Shown: positions 9,247-19,445, counted from the stretch's first letter. The stretch: DNA of 64,000 bases from SAR324 cluster bacterium (GCA_028282885.1 JANQGX010000079.1:1-64000); one strand, 5' to 3'. Notes: a model not told the origin generated them from the sequence alone. A program made the numbers and translations.

Positions 9247-10356
9247 ATGAACGTACCATTTGTAGATTTGCCTATACAGATCAAACCGTTTGAGCGTGAA
9301 ATCAGAGAAGTTTTAGAAAGTGTCGTTTTTGACAAGGCTGATTTTATCATGCGACAGGATTTGATTGATTTTGAAAATGCTTTTGCTGAGTTCATCGGCG
9401 TAAAACACGCCATCGGTGTTGCCAATGGGAGTGATGCGTTGAACATTTGTGTGAAAGCCTTTGGAATAGGGGCTGGTGACGAAGTTATTACAGTTTCTCA
9501 CACTTTTGTTGCCACAATTGCCGCTATTGTACATGCAGGTGCAACTCCTGTATTAGTAGATGTCGGCTCGGATCATAATATGGATATCACCAAACTCGAT
9601 GAGGCGATAAATGCCACAACCAAGGCAATCATCCCGGTACATCTTAATGGCAGAGTTTGCAATATGGAAGCGATTATGGATATCGCTGCAAAATATGATT
9701 TGAAAGTGATTGAAGATTCGGCCCAGGCTATCGGAGGAATGTACAAGGGCAAAAAAGCCGGTTCTTTCGGAGATTTTGCAACAAACAGTTTTTATCCCTT
9801 TAAAATCCTGGGATGCTTTGGTGACGGTGGGATGATCACAACTAATGATTCTGATCTGGATTACAGAATTAGGTGTCTCAGGGACAACGGACAGGATAGG
9901 CAAAAGGGAGAAATTACGGATTGGGGATGGAACAGCAGACTTGATAACCTCCAGGCTGCCATTTTATCGGTGATGTTGAAGCAATTGCCTGATATGATAA
10001 CAAGAAGAAGAGAAATTGCCCGGCTGTATTGCGACGCATTCAAGGATATCAGTGATCTCGTTATACAAGAAGCACCAACAGATGATGGTGATTACTATGA
10101 CGCATTTCAGAATTACGTGGTGACTACACCCAAGCGCGATCAGTTCGTCAAATACTTGAACGAAAACGGAGTTGGCACTCTGATATCATGGCCAGTTCCC
10201 ACACACTTTCATCCGAATCTGAAACTGGATAGTTTTAAACTACCTAACACGGAACGAATTTCCCGTGAAGTGGTATCGTTGCCAATGCATCCGGCTTTGA
10301 CGGATGAAGATGTGGCATATGTAACTAAAACAGTAAAAGGTTTTTTTAGTAATTGA
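9247..10356 (+). CDS. DegT/DnrJ/EryC1 sugar aminotransferase
   Basis: This second DegT-family enzyme (369 residues) has its PLP lysine at K186 in SFYPFKILGCFGDGG and the VIEDSAQAIGG motif at about 154-164. The ATG at 9247 follows CTGGAG at 9235-9240. It most likely adds an amino group to a keto sugar made by the LegB-like dehydratase and perhaps modified by the E1 pair. The ring position (C3 or C4) cannot be told from sequence. It is distinct from the WbpE-like enzyme and the two share only family-level motifs. Confidence 0.83.
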   Translation: MNVPFVDLPIQIKPFEREIREVLESVVFDKADFIMRQDLIDFENAFAEFIGVKHAIGVANGSDALNICVKAFGIGAGDEVITVSHTFVATIAAIVHAGATPVLVDVGSDHNMDITKLDEAINATTKAIIPVHLNGRVCNMEAIMDIAAKYDLKVIEDSAQAIGGMYKGKKAGSFGDFATNSFYPFKILGCFGDGGMITTNDSDLDYRIRCLRDNGQDRQKGEITDWGWNSRLDNLQAAILSVMLKQLPDMITRRREIARLYCDAFKDISDLVIQEAPTDDGDYYDAFQNYVVTTPKRDQFVKYLNENGVGTLISWPVPTHFHPNLKLDSFKLPNTERISREVVSLPMHPALTDEDVAYVTKTVKGFFSN

Positions 10357-10410
10357 AGGATTTCTTAACTGTTTCCAGGATATTGACTTTGGGCTCAGAG
10401 GAAGACAATT

Positions 10411-11208
10411 ATGTCAGACACAGATTATTATAATGACATGTGGCAAAAGCAGGGGGGGTACCTTCAAAATGACTCTGAAATAAAAAAAAAGATCCAGCTC
10501 ATCGAGGAAATGTTTCCAAGTGATATCCAGACTGTTTTGGATGTCGGGTGCGGTGATGGTGCAATTACAAATGCTCTTGCCTCTTCATGGCGAATAACAG
10601 CTATTGATCTTAGTGAACAAGCTGTCAAACACTTGGTGAGTGATGTCCATGGGTATGTCGGGAGTTCTTCTGCATTGCCTTTTGGGGACGAGGATTTTGA
10701 TCTAGTATTCACCAGTGAGTTACTGGAGCATTTAAAAAGCCCGGTACTGAGCAAAACAATTGCGGAACTGAAAAGGGTCTCTCGCAACTATGTGTTTATT
10801 TCAGTGCCTAATGATGAAAAATTACGTAGACGATACACTAAATGTTTAAATTGCTTAAGTGAATATCATCTGTACCTTCATTACCATAGTTTCGATATTC
10901 AAAAAATCAAGGAAATGTTTCCGGAATATGAGGTTTTAAAACGGGTTGAATGCGGAGTAATGGAACCTCCCTCAAGCAATACTATTTCCTACGTCAAGAA
11001 CAAAATTGGCCGAATGTATGCGTACGTAGATTCAGTTGATCTCATTTGCCCTTCATGCGGAGCAACATTGGTAAAAAAACCTAGAAACCTCTTCCAACGA
11101 GCTTTTAATCTTGCCTTGATTATCTCTCAGAAAGCTCTTTTTCTGGCCCTACGGCAAAAGCCGAAACCTGACTGGTTGATGGTTTTACTGAAAAAAAAGG
11201 AAATTTAG
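10411..11208 (+). CDS. class I SAM-dependent methyltransferase
   Basis: The 265-residue product has SAM-binding motif I (VLDVGCGDGAITNAL, about 43-57) and an aspartate-rich motif II region, followed by a post-II segment FDLVFTSELLEHL. The C-terminal 60 residues are unusual: a CPSCG pair near 212-216 that could be half of a zinc site with upstream cysteines, then a basic, aliphatic tail. AGAGGA precedes the ATG. In this operon it probably methylates a sugar or a lipid-linked glycan, but the acceptor is unknown. Confidence 0.72.
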   Translation: MSDTDYYNDMWQKQGGYLQNDSEIKKKIQLIEEMFPSDIQTVLDVGCGDGAITNALASSWRITAIDLSEQAVKHLVSDVHGYVGSSSALPFGDEDFDLVFTSELLEHLKSPVLSKTIAELKRVSRNYVFISVPNDEKLRRRYTKCLNCLSEYHLYLHYHSFDIQKIKEMFPEYEVLKRVECGVMEPPSSNTISYVKNKIGRMYAYVDSVDLICPSCGATLVKKPRNLFQRAFNLALIISQKALFLALRQKPKPDWLMVLLKKKEI

Positions 11209-11209
11209 C

Positions 11210-11941
11210 ATGCAGGCACTTATTTTAGCCGGAGGGAAAGGAACTCGTCTTAGACCTTTTACATTTGCTTTTCCAAAACCCCTTCTGCCAGTTGGAGAGA
11301 TTCCCATAATCGAAACAATCGTGCGACAACTGTCTTTCTATGGTTTCAAGGACATCATCATCTCCCTGGGATACTTAAGTGACTATATTAAAATCTTCTT
11401 TAGCGATAAATCGAAAATTCCTGAAGGGGTTAATATTAATTACATCAAGGAAGATAAGCCACTTGGCACCTCAGGACCTGTTGGCTTATTGGGTTCTCAA
11501 ATGGATGAAAATATCCTAGTTATCAACGGGGATATCCTTTCCACGATCAATTATTCCGATATGCTGCAATATCATATTGACAGGAATGCTGTTCTTACAA
11601 TGGCAGTGGGAAAAAAGGAAGTGAAAGTCAGCTTGGGGGTTGTTGATCTGGATGATAACAATCAACTACTGGATTTTAGAGAAAAACCGACCTTCGTATT
11701 TAACGATAACATGGGTGTGTACATTTATAATAAGAAAGCATTGAAATATATTCCCAAAAATGAACGGCTTGATCTCAACCACCTGGCGCTAAATCTGATC
11801 AATGATCAACAACCGGTTTACGGTTTCCGATGTGATGAATGCTATTACTGGATTGATGTGGGCCAACATGCAGACTACGACAAAGCAAATGAGGATTTTA
11901 AAAAATTCAGGGAGAAATTTTTACCACAGGACAAGAAATGA
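11210..11941 (+). CDS. sugar-1-phosphate nucleotidylyltransferase
   Basis: The 243-residue protein carries the nucleotidyltransferase signature LILAGGKGTRLRPFT at 4-18 with the PKPLLPVG motif after it, and VINGDIL near 103-109 supplying the metal-binding aspartate. It lacks the extra hexapeptide domain of GlmU-type enzymes. It starts one base after the methyltransferase stop. It probably activates the sugar used by the LegB-like dehydratase, as PtmE does in the Campylobacter legionaminate pathway; the nucleotide (GTP, CTP, UTP or dTTP) cannot be read from the sequence. Confidence 0.8.
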   Translation: MQALILAGGKGTRLRPFTFAFPKPLLPVGEIPIIETIVRQLSFYGFKDIIISLGYLSDYIKIFFSDKSKIPEGVNINYIKEDKPLGTSGPVGLLGSQMDENILVINGDILSTINYSDMLQYHIDRNAVLTMAVGKKEVKVSLGVVDLDDNNQLLDFREKPTFVFNDNMGVYIYNKKALKYIPKNERLDLNHLALNLINDQQPVYGFRCDECYYWIDVGQHADYDKANEDFKKFREKFLPQDKK

Positions 11942-13074
11942 AAATTCTATATTTGGCATCTTTAGAAAGCATTCACTCCAGACGTTGGATCCAGTTTTTT
12001 GCAGACAGAGGGCATGAAGTTCATGCAATCAGTAAACCCAGTGAAGATTCCGGTGAGTTGAGGAATGTGTCGGTTCACTATACGCGGGAGCATAATATTG
12101 ATTTCGAAGGCAGTGTTTTTTCCAATCTTATACAAAGTGTTAGCATTGTCTTGAGATTCAGAAAAATTCTGAAAGAGGTACAACCGGATTTGATTCATAT
12201 TCACCAGATAGGATTTCTGGGGTATCTACTTTGCCTTGTCAGTAAATCTTTTCCAAAATTTGTCACTGCATGGGGATCTGATGTCCTGGTAATGCCCAAG
12301 CGTTCTGCCTTACACAAGCATATTGTATCAAAAGTTTTGAAAGAAGCTGATGCCGTCTCAAGTGATGCCGAACACATGAAGACAGCCATGATGGAATTCG
12401 GACTTGTGGAGTCCAAGCACAACCTTATATATTTTGGAACTGATTGTGTCAAATTTAATCCCGACAAAAAAGATGATAATCTGAAACAAGAGCTTGGATT
12501 TCCATCCGATTCAAAAATGGTGATCAGTTTGAGAGCTTTAAATCCCATTTACAACATAGAAACCGTTGTCAGAGCAGTTCCGCTCGTGCTGGAAAAAGTT
12601 AAAAATGTTAGATTCATCGTTGTCGGTGGTGGATCAGAAAAAGAAATGCTTATGGAGCTTGCAAAAACACTGGGAGTGGAAGATTACATCCTGTTTGCCG
12701 GCAGGCTCCCTTTTAGTGATCTAGTGCGGTATACAGCTTCTGCGGATGTCTATATATCTTCTTCTTTGTCGGATGCAGGACTGGCTGCAAGTACAGCAGA
12801 GGCGATGGCTTGTCGTGTTCCAGTTGTCGTTACCGACTTTGGAGACAATAAGGACTGGGTTGCAGATGGTGAAAGCGGCTTCCTTTTCCCTCTCAAGGAC
12901 TTTCAGACGCTTGGTGATAAGCTGATTGAGATATTGAGCAATGATGGACTGGCAAATAAGCTAGCGGAAAATGGCAGAAGTGTTATCTTTGAACGAAATA
13001 ATGTGGAAAAGGAAATGCTGAAAATAGAAAAACTCTATGAAAAAACTCAAAGAGAATCTAATCAAGCCCCTTAA
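11938..13074 (+). CDS. GT4-family glycosyltransferase
   Basis: The 378-residue protein has the GT-B layout: an N-terminal acceptor domain starting MKILYLASLESIHSRRW and a C-terminal donor domain with ISLRALNP, VVGGGSEK and the segment SDAGLAASTAEAMACRVPVV. The second glutamate of the EX7E motif is present (AEAMA), but the first is not obvious. It overlaps the nucleotidylyltransferase stop by four bases (ATGA), which suggests translational coupling. It should add one sugar of the repeat unit at the cytoplasmic face of the inner membrane. Confidence 0.82.
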   Translation: MKILYLASLESIHSRRWIQFFADRGHEVHAISKPSEDSGELRNVSVHYTREHNIDFEGSVFSNLIQSVSIVLRFRKILKEVQPDLIHIHQIGFLGYLLCLVSKSFPKFVTAWGSDVLVMPKRSALHKHIVSKVLKEADAVSSDAEHMKTAMMEFGLVESKHNLIYFGTDCVKFNPDKKDDNLKQELGFPSDSKMVISLRALNPIYNIETVVRAVPLVLEKVKNVRFIVVGGGSEKEMLMELAKTLGVEDYILFAGRLPFSDLVRYTASADVYISSSLSDAGLAASTAEAMACRVPVVVTDFGDNKDWVADGESGFLFPLKDFQTLGDKLIEILSNDGLANKLAENGRSVIFERNNVEKEMLKIEKLYEKTQRESNQAP

Positions 13075-13735
13075 ATTAAGCCGACACGCAGCAATGCTAT
13101 TTGCGGCAAAGCACTTTGATTACAAAGCTCGATTTTGGAGAAACAGAGATTTAAGTGTTATTAAGGACTATTGGGAAAGCCGCAATGATGACAGCAACGA
13201 ATATCTACACGACCTGATAAAAAAAAGAAAGCCAAAGAAAATTCTTGAAATTGGATGTTGCTGTGGGAATCGGCTCTACGGTCTGGCGAAGGAAGATCCT
13301 TCAATATCATTGGTAGGAATCGATATCAACAGAGAGGCAGTCGATTTTGGAAATGAAAGGTTCAAGGAAGAAGGTGTTGAAAATGTCCAATTGTTACACT
13401 TACGTGCTGAAGAGCTTGACGATTTTCATGATAGTAATTTTGATCTTGTTTTCAGTTGGGCCACTCTGTTATACATTACACCTCAAAAGATCCGTCAGGT
13501 ACTCAGTCATATTCGTTCCATCTCTGCTGGCATGATGCTTCTGGAATTGAATCTGGATTCCGGAGCAAATCCCAACATTCTTGAAGAATTTCATGTCGGA
13601 AACTGGAAAAGAGATTACAAGAGAATTTTGGAATCATTCAATCCAGCACCTCAAAAAATAAATATCACTCCTATCCCCCCCGAAATATGGAATCCTGGTG
13701 GAGGAGGCGCTTCAGTTATTGACGCTGTGTTTTAG
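13037..13735 (+). CDS. class I SAM-dependent methyltransferase
   Basis: The 232-residue product has motif I as ILEIGCCCGNRLYGLA (about 69-84; the consecutive cysteines are unusual) and an acidic residue ending strand two (VGIDINREAV). The start at 13037 overlaps the glycosyltransferase gene by 38 bases; the ATG at 13094 would avoid the overlap and leave the whole catalytic domain. Neither has a clear ribosome binding site. It is the second methyltransferase in the operon and likely caps or decorates the glycan. Confidence 0.68.
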   Translation: MKKLKENLIKPLKLSRHAAMLFAAKHFDYKARFWRNRDLSVIKDYWESRNDDSNEYLHDLIKKRKPKKILEIGCCCGNRLYGLAKEDPSISLVGIDINREAVDFGNERFKEEGVENVQLLHLRAEELDDFHDSNFDLVFSWATLLYITPQKIRQVLSHIRSISAGMMLLELNLDSGANPNILEEFHVGNWKRDYKRILESFNPAPQKINITPIPPEIWNPGGGGASVIDAVF

Positions 13736-13750
13736 TATTTCCTATAGCAA

Positions 13751-15220
13751 ATGGGCAACTTAAAGCAGTTTTTCACTTACGGATTTGGAAAGGTTCTACA
13801 GGCACTGATCAGCTTCCTCCTTTTGCCGATCTTTCTAAGTTATTTCAAACCTTCAGAATATGGAGTCATCAGCATTCTTCTCCTCTGCATAACGTTTGTC
13901 ATGATGTTCGTTAGTGTCGGCTTTATGAGCGTTTTGCAGAAAATGTACTATGAATACTCCGGAGAGGAGAGGAAACTTCTAGTTGGAACCTGTATTTCCT
14001 GGTATCTGCTTGCCTCAACGATTCTTTTTGTTCCGGTTATTCTGTTCAAAAATGATTTATCCGATTTGTTGTTTCAATCTCCTGAGTATGGTTACACAAT
14101 CCTTGTTGTACTGATCATCATTATTTTGCAATTGCTAGTGGACATCCCTTTCACAATAGCTCGTCTGGAAAAAAAAGCCGGACACTTTGTAGCTTTTTCC
14201 TTGATACGACTACTCATCGATTTCTTGTTTAAGATATTGTTCATCATTTATCTGGAAAGGGGGCATAACGGCTATTTTGAATCGACAGTTATCGCCCTTC
14301 TTGTTGTTAACATCGGACTGTATACCGTGTTTCGGACAAATGCCGGTATTGGGATTAACATACGCATTTTGAAAAAATTCCTAAGGTTGGGTATTCCCTT
14401 TGTTTTTTCCGGATTTGCTATTTGGGTAATAAACGCTTCAAATCAATTTTTTCTCAATTTTCTGATCGGACAGTCCGCAGTTGGTGTTTATGCTGCGGGT
14501 GTCCAGTTTGCTCAAATATTCAACATGTTGATTTACTCCCCCCTTTCCCTTCTTCTCCCTTCGGTAATTCTATCAAAAGTCAAAGACTTGCCAGAAGAGA
14601 ATATGTATCTACAACTTTATGATCTTTTTCATTTTCTGCTGATCGTTGGAACCATATTTTGTGGTTTAATCAGTCTGGCAAGCATTGATTTGATAGAAAT
14701 TCTAATTCAATATTTTAGCGGAAATCCGGGGTATAAAGAATCACTTCATTTGATTCCAATTCTGACTTTTTCTAATTTTTTTTATTATATTTCTATTCCG
14801 CTGGGATATACACTATTAATCAAAAATAAGACAGAATATGTTTCGTTTAGCGGAATTTTGGCAGCTTCGCTAGCTGTAGGCTTGAATCTTTTACTGATTA
14901 AATTGGCAGGGGTCATTGGCGCGGCAATAGCTACCTGCTCCGCATACCTTTTTTATTCGATTTTTGGTTATAGTCTATCCAATCGGAAATTCGAAACCAG
15001 ATTTAGTATGCCAAAATTAATAACGATATGTGTTGTTGCAGGTATTTTTATACTGATCGTTATTCAATTCCCGATAGACAATATTATCCTGTCTTTTTTC
15101 CTGAAGCCAACTCTTTTTCTTTTGATGTTTATTCCAGTTTTGTGGTTTACACCCCTGGGATTGAATCATTCCCAAAAGCAGGTAATTGATACTTACATCA
15201 AAACCATTCTGAAAAAATGA
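13751..15220 (+). CDS. Wzx-type oligosaccharide flippase
   Basis: This 489-residue protein is almost wholly hydrophobic, with about a dozen predicted membrane segments. The N-terminus (FFTYGFGKVLQALISFLLLPIFL) is typical of polysaccharide exporters of the MOP superfamily. It would move the lipid-linked repeat unit across the inner membrane. It sits between a methyltransferase and a glycosyltransferase gene, and its stop overlaps the next start. No Wzy polymerase was recognised in the window. Confidence 0.82.
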   Translation: MGNLKQFFTYGFGKVLQALISFLLLPIFLSYFKPSEYGVISILLLCITFVMMFVSVGFMSVLQKMYYEYSGEERKLLVGTCISWYLLASTILFVPVILFKNDLSDLLFQSPEYGYTILVVLIIIILQLLVDIPFTIARLEKKAGHFVAFSLIRLLIDFLFKILFIIYLERGHNGYFESTVIALLVVNIGLYTVFRTNAGIGINIRILKKFLRLGIPFVFSGFAIWVINASNQFFLNFLIGQSAVGVYAAGVQFAQIFNMLIYSPLSLLLPSVILSKVKDLPEENMYLQLYDLFHFLLIVGTIFCGLISLASIDLIEILIQYFSGNPGYKESLHLIPILTFSNFFYYISIPLGYTLLIKNKTEYVSFSGILAASLAVGLNLLLIKLAGVIGAAIATCSAYLFYSIFGYSLSNRKFETRFSMPKLITICVVAGIFILIVIQFPIDNIILSFFLKPTLFLLMFIPVLWFTPLGLNHSQKQVIDTYIKTILKK

Positions 15221-16497
15221 GGAAAATTCTTATAATTGCCAATCTGCGCCACGCATCTCCCAGAATCAGTGAAACTGCTAAATATTTCCGATGTTACGGA
15301 TGGGACCCGACTGTTATAACCCCACAAATGAGTGACAAACAGAGTTTGGCGATTTTCAGCAAGCTGAATCCAGAATTGAGTATTGTTGAAACAAGAGGAT
15401 ATTGGCTGAAAGATGCGAGCAATCCTAGTCGATCCCAGAGCGTAAATAAATGTTTTAATAAAAATCCGTTATTCAGGATTAGTTATAAACTTCTAAGATT
15501 TTTCTATTTGAAAATAGTTAAAAACACCTTGTGGTATTTAGATGGTGAACAGGGCTGGACTTCTTACGCACTCAAAACGGCTTATTCACTTCACGATGCA
15601 GAAAAATTTGATCTGATTTTAAGTTCTTCATCACCAGTTTCAACTCATTTAATTGCCAATAAACTCAAAAAAGACCTAGAAATACCATGGGTGGCAGATT
15701 TCAGAGATCCTTGGACTCAAAACCATAATTACAGCTTCAACAACAGTAGGAAAAAGAAAGAAGCTGCATTGGAAAAAAAAACTATCAGTATATGCGATGC
15801 AATTTTGACTGTGTCTGAACCATGGAAGTACACTATTGGAAATTATCACGGAAAACTAAAAAGCTCATACTTTATCACAAACGGGTATGATGCCGAAGTA
15901 TTCAAGGCAATAAACAAACCAGAAAATGAAAGCTTAATCATTGCATATACTGGTCAAATCTATCCGAAGTATCAGAACATAAGGATTTTTTTGGCGGCTC
16001 TCGAGGAGTTGTTGTCGGATAATGCGATCGACAAAGATAACATTTGTTTTAGGTATTTTGGGGAAAGTCATAGTCATGTGAAACAGCAAATCACTTCTCA
16101 GATTAATGAAATATCAACAATTGAGGCCAGCCTTTCTCGCAATGAGTCATACCGTATTCAGAAAAATGCTAATGTTTTATTGCTACTGAACTGGGATGAT
16201 CCCGAAGAAAAGGGAGTCGTTCCCACCAAACTGTTTGAATATATCGGTGCTGGGAATACCATTTTGGCAACCGGTGGAAGCGGGGATGATTTTGTCAGCT
16301 CAATCATTCACAGTACTGGTGTGGGTTACTATTGTCAGACTGTCGAGGAGACAAAACAGGCTTTGATCCACTTGTATTCTGCATTTACAGCTGGTAACAA
16401 TGTTACGGTCGAACGAAAAGAAATCGAAATAGAAAAGTACTCTTATGAAAACTTGGCAAAAGATTTCGTGGATATATTTGATAATCTCGTAAAATGA
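15217..16497 (+). CDS. glycosyltransferase, GT-B fold
   Basis: The 426-residue product begins MRKILIIANLRHASPRISETAKYF, like many GT4-type transferases that act on surface glycans, with DLILSSSSPVSTHLIA and VADFRDPWTQ in the N-terminal half. The C-terminal half has IAYTGQIYPKYQNI and VPTKLFEYIGAGNTILATGG, the nucleotide-sugar-binding region. It overlaps the flippase stop by ATGA. Substrate is unknown. Confidence 0.78.
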   Translation: MRKILIIANLRHASPRISETAKYFRCYGWDPTVITPQMSDKQSLAIFSKLNPELSIVETRGYWLKDASNPSRSQSVNKCFNKNPLFRISYKLLRFFYLKIVKNTLWYLDGEQGWTSYALKTAYSLHDAEKFDLILSSSSPVSTHLIANKLKKDLEIPWVADFRDPWTQNHNYSFNNSRKKKEAALEKKTISICDAILTVSEPWKYTIGNYHGKLKSSYFITNGYDAEVFKAINKPENESLIIAYTGQIYPKYQNIRIFLAALEELLSDNAIDKDNICFRYFGESHSHVKQQITSQINEISTIEASLSRNESYRIQKNANVLLLLNWDDPEEKGVVPTKLFEYIGAGNTILATGGSGDDFVSSIIHSTGVGYYCQTVEETKQALIHLYSAFTAGNNVTVERKEIEIEKYSYENLAKDFVDIFDNLVK

Positions 16498-16603
16498 TGA
16501 ATTTTTGTTGATCTCCATGGTTTAACTATGAGTCTATAATTAGCAATTCCTAACGTTCATTATACTTTTTGAATTGAGCAATTAGCAAAAACAGGAAAAA
16601 GCA

Positions 16604-17668
16604 TTGAAAATCAAATATTTTGTAACTGGCGGTGCCGGTTTTATCGGTGCCAATTTCATTCATTATATTATTGGAGAAGAGCCTGATGCTCGTGTTCTAA
16701 ATCTTGACAAACTGACCTATGCCGGAAATCCGGATTCATTAAAATCACTAGACTCGAATCCACGTTATCATTTCCGGCAAGGTGATATTTGTGATCCGAA
16801 ACTGGTAGAAGATCTGTTGGTTGAATTTCAACCTACAGTGATCGTTCACTTTGCTGCTGAGTCTCATGTTGATCGCTCCATCGATGGACCTGACGAGTTT
16901 ATCAATACCAATATTCTGGGGACTTATAACCTGCTTAAGCAGGCGAGGAAACTCCACGAAGGTCTTTCTAAGGATCAGAAAGGGAACTTTCGGTTTTTAC
17001 ATGTCTCTACTGATGAAGTTTTTGGTAGCCTTGGTGATTCCGGTTGTTTTTCAGAGGAAACTCCATACGCGCCCAACTCTCCCTATTCAGCTTCAAAAGC
17101 ATCATCGGATCACTTGGTAAGGGCATGGTTTCACACTTACGGCCTGCCTGTTCTAACAACCAACTGTTCCAACAATTATGGTCCCTACCAGTTTCCGGAA
17201 AAGCTGATTCCGGTAATTGTTTTTAACGCGCTTGATGGCAAACCGCTTCCGGTTTATGGTGACGGCAGTAATATTCGAGACTGGCTATATGTAGAGGATC
17301 ACTGTCGGGCGATTCACCGAGTAATTCAAAAAGGAGAGACAGGCGAAACATACAATGTCGGTGGGCACAACGAGAAGACCAATTTAGAGGTTGTTCACAC
17401 AATATGTGGTTTGCTTGATGAATTTCGACCAAAGCCTTCCGGTTCATATGCAGACCAGATCACATTTGTTAAGGATCGTCCGGGCCATGACAAACGTTAC
17501 GCTATTGATGCCGGTAAAATCGGAAGAGAATTGGATTGGCGTCCCTTGGAGAGCTTCGAGAGTGGATTTAGAAAAACCGTCCAGTGGTATCTTGATAATA
17601 CGGAATGGGTGAAAAAAATCCTGGACGGTGACTATCGATTAGAGAGAATCGGGCTTGAAAAGCGGTAA
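16604..17668 (+). CDS. rmlB: dTDP-glucose 4,6-dehydratase
   Basis: The 354-residue protein matches RmlB along its length: GGAGFIGAN NAD motif, HFAAESHVDRS, STDEVFG, and YSASKAS with the catalytic tyrosine and lysine. The start is a TTG at 16604 preceded by AGGAA. It performs the second step of dTDP-L-rhamnose synthesis. Its last 30 bases overlap the end of rmlC on the other strand. Confidence 0.95.
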   Translation: MKIKYFVTGGAGFIGANFIHYIIGEEPDARVLNLDKLTYAGNPDSLKSLDSNPRYHFRQGDICDPKLVEDLLVEFQPTVIVHFAAESHVDRSIDGPDEFINTNILGTYNLLKQARKLHEGLSKDQKGNFRFLHVSTDEVFGSLGDSGCFSEETPYAPNSPYSASKASSDHLVRAWFHTYGLPVLTTNCSNNYGPYQFPEKLIPVIVFNALDGKPLPVYGDGSNIRDWLYVEDHCRAIHRVIQKGETGETYNVGGHNEKTNLEVVHTICGLLDEFRPKPSGSYADQITFVKDRPGHDKRYAIDAGKIGRELDWRPLESFESGFRKTVQWYLDNTEWVKKILDGDYRLERIGLEKR

Positions 17669-18214
17669 CCGGTCTTCGATATCACTCAATAATGGTAATC
17701 CTCTATCCCGGTCGGATAGTTCGGGCGAAGGCACCTTCCAATCGATACCTAATTCTGGATCATTCCAACGGATCCCACCCTCATCCTCCGGACGGTAAAA
17801 CTCGTCGACTTTGTAGCAGAATTCCGCTGTTTCTGACAGCACGCTGAATCCATGTGCCAGACCACGAGGGACCCAAACCTGTATTTTGTTTTCTTCGGTG
17901 ATCAAAACGGATATCCATTCCTTGTATGTGGGTGATCCTTTGCGAATATCCACAATTACGTCAAGCACTTCTCCCTGGGTTGCACGTATCAGCTTTCCTT
18001 GTGGAAACTGCTTCTGGAAATGAAGTCCGCGAACAACGCCTTGAGTTGATTTAGAGTGGTTGTCTTGAACGAATTCAGCGTCAATTCCAATTTCTTCAAA
18101 TTCTTTTTTGTTGTATGACTCCAGAAAAAAACCTCTGTCATCGGTATGAACTTTGGGAGTCAGGATTAATACGCCAGGAATTTTGGTTTTTTCTATTAAA
18201 AATTTCTCGGTCAT
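17639..18214 (-). CDS. rmlC: dTDP-4-dehydrorhamnose 3,5-epimerase
   Basis: The 191-residue protein is a cupin of RmlC type. It has DDRGFFLESY, the catalytic histidine region RGLHFQ and the tyrosine region FCYKVDEFY. Length is normal. It is followed on the same strand by nothing but the convergent rmlB end, and preceded by rmlA 70 bases away, so rmlA-rmlC form a small minus-strand operon. Confidence 0.94.
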   Translation of the reverse strand: MTEKFLIEKTKIPGVLILTPKVHTDDRGFFLESYNKKEFEEIGIDAEFVQDNHSKSTQGVVRGLHFQKQFPQGKLIRATQGEVLDVIVDIRKGSPTYKEWISVLITEENKIQVWVPRGLAHGFSVLSETAEFCYKVDEFYRPEDEGGIRWNDPELGIDWKVPSPELSDRDRGLPLLSDIEDRLPLFKPDSL

Positions 18215-18284
18215 TAGATATATTTAACTTGTTGTATTTATAGAGTTTATTGGTAGTTTGCTGTTGGTGTTATGATCCCCGTCA

Positions 18285-19151
18285 TTAGTTATTTACAAGT
18301 CTTTTCAAATACTTCCCATACTCATTTTTACTGTTTTCTTGTGCCAGCTTCAACAATTGTCCTTTATCGATCCAGAATTGACTGAAGGCGATTTCCTCCG
18401 GACAACCTATTTGCAGCCCTTGTCTTTCAATAATGGTCCGAATAAAATTTGAGGCTTGGATCATAGTGGTGTGGGTTCCCGTATCCAGCCAGGCAACACC
18501 TCTTCCCAGGGTTTCCACTTTTAATTTCCCAGCTTTGAGATATTCCAAATTTAAATCCGTGATCTCCAATTCGCCTCTTGCTGACGGCTTAAGCGCTTTG
18601 GCAATCTGGGGAGCATCCAGGTCATAAAAGTAGATACCTGGAATAGCGTAGTTTGATTTCGGTTTTTTGGGTTTCTCCTCCAGGCTGATCGCCGTTCCCG
18701 TTTCATCGAATTCTATAACTCCGTAGGCTTGTGGTTCCCGGACGTAGTATCCGAAGATCAGTCCCCCTTCTTTAAGCTCAGTTCCCTTCCTTAGCTTGTC
18801 GGAAAGACCATGCCCGTAGAATATATTGTCACCCAATATCAAACAAGAAGATGAACCATCCAGAAAATCTTCGGCGATAATTAACGCCTGGGCCAACCCC
18901 TCCGGTTTTGGTTGTTCTGCATATTCAAGAGTAAGTCCCCATTGTCGGCCATCTCCCAGCAGATTTTTGAACAAAGGTAGATCGTGCGGTGTCGAGATGA
19001 TTAGTATTTCTCTTAGCCCTGCCAGCATTAATGATGAGAGGGGGTAATAGATCATCGGTTTGTCATAAATCGGCATCAGTTGCTTGCTGACTACCTTCGT
19101 AATGGGATAAAGCCTCGTACCTGATCCGCCAGCCAGGATGATTCCTTTCAA
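18285..19151 (-). CDS. rmlA: glucose-1-phosphate thymidylyltransferase
   Basis: The 288-residue product begins MKGIILAGGSGTRLYPITK and contains VSKQLMPIYDKPMIYYPL, both hallmarks of RmlA. It makes dTDP-glucose from glucose-1-phosphate and dTTP. The start is a TTG (19149-19151 on the complement) with AAGGAC upstream. It is transcribed towards rmlC. Confidence 0.95.
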   Translation of the reverse strand: MKGIILAGGSGTRLYPITKVVSKQLMPIYDKPMIYYPLSSLMLAGLREILIISTPHDLPLFKNLLGDGRQWGLTLEYAEQPKPEGLAQALIIAEDFLDGSSSCLILGDNIFYGHGLSDKLRKGTELKEGGLIFGYYVREPQAYGVIEFDETGTAISLEEKPKKPKSNYAIPGIYFYDLDAPQIAKALKPSARGELEITDLNLEYLKAGKLKVETLGRGVAWLDTGTHTTMIQASNFIRTIIERQGLQIGCPEEIAFSQFWIDKGQLLKLAQENSKNEYGKYLKRLVNN

Positions 19152-19445
19152 AATTTGTCCTTTTTAGTTTTTTTCATGTTGTTCGGAGAAATAGACATAA
19201 CACGTGAATTACTTGACAGGGATCATGCCGTCTATCTCTGTTGCCTTGAAAGCTACAAAAAATAAGTAACGATGAGTATTTCAATTCTTTCTCGAAATAT
19301 CAACTGGTCAGATGGCCGAAGAAAGATTTACATCATTCGCTAATTTCGATTTGACCAAGGGAAAGGATCAATCCTACCATTTAAGTATTGGTGAAATCTA
19401 ACTTAAAATGGTTGATTGCCAACAAATTAACGGAACAACAACAAA

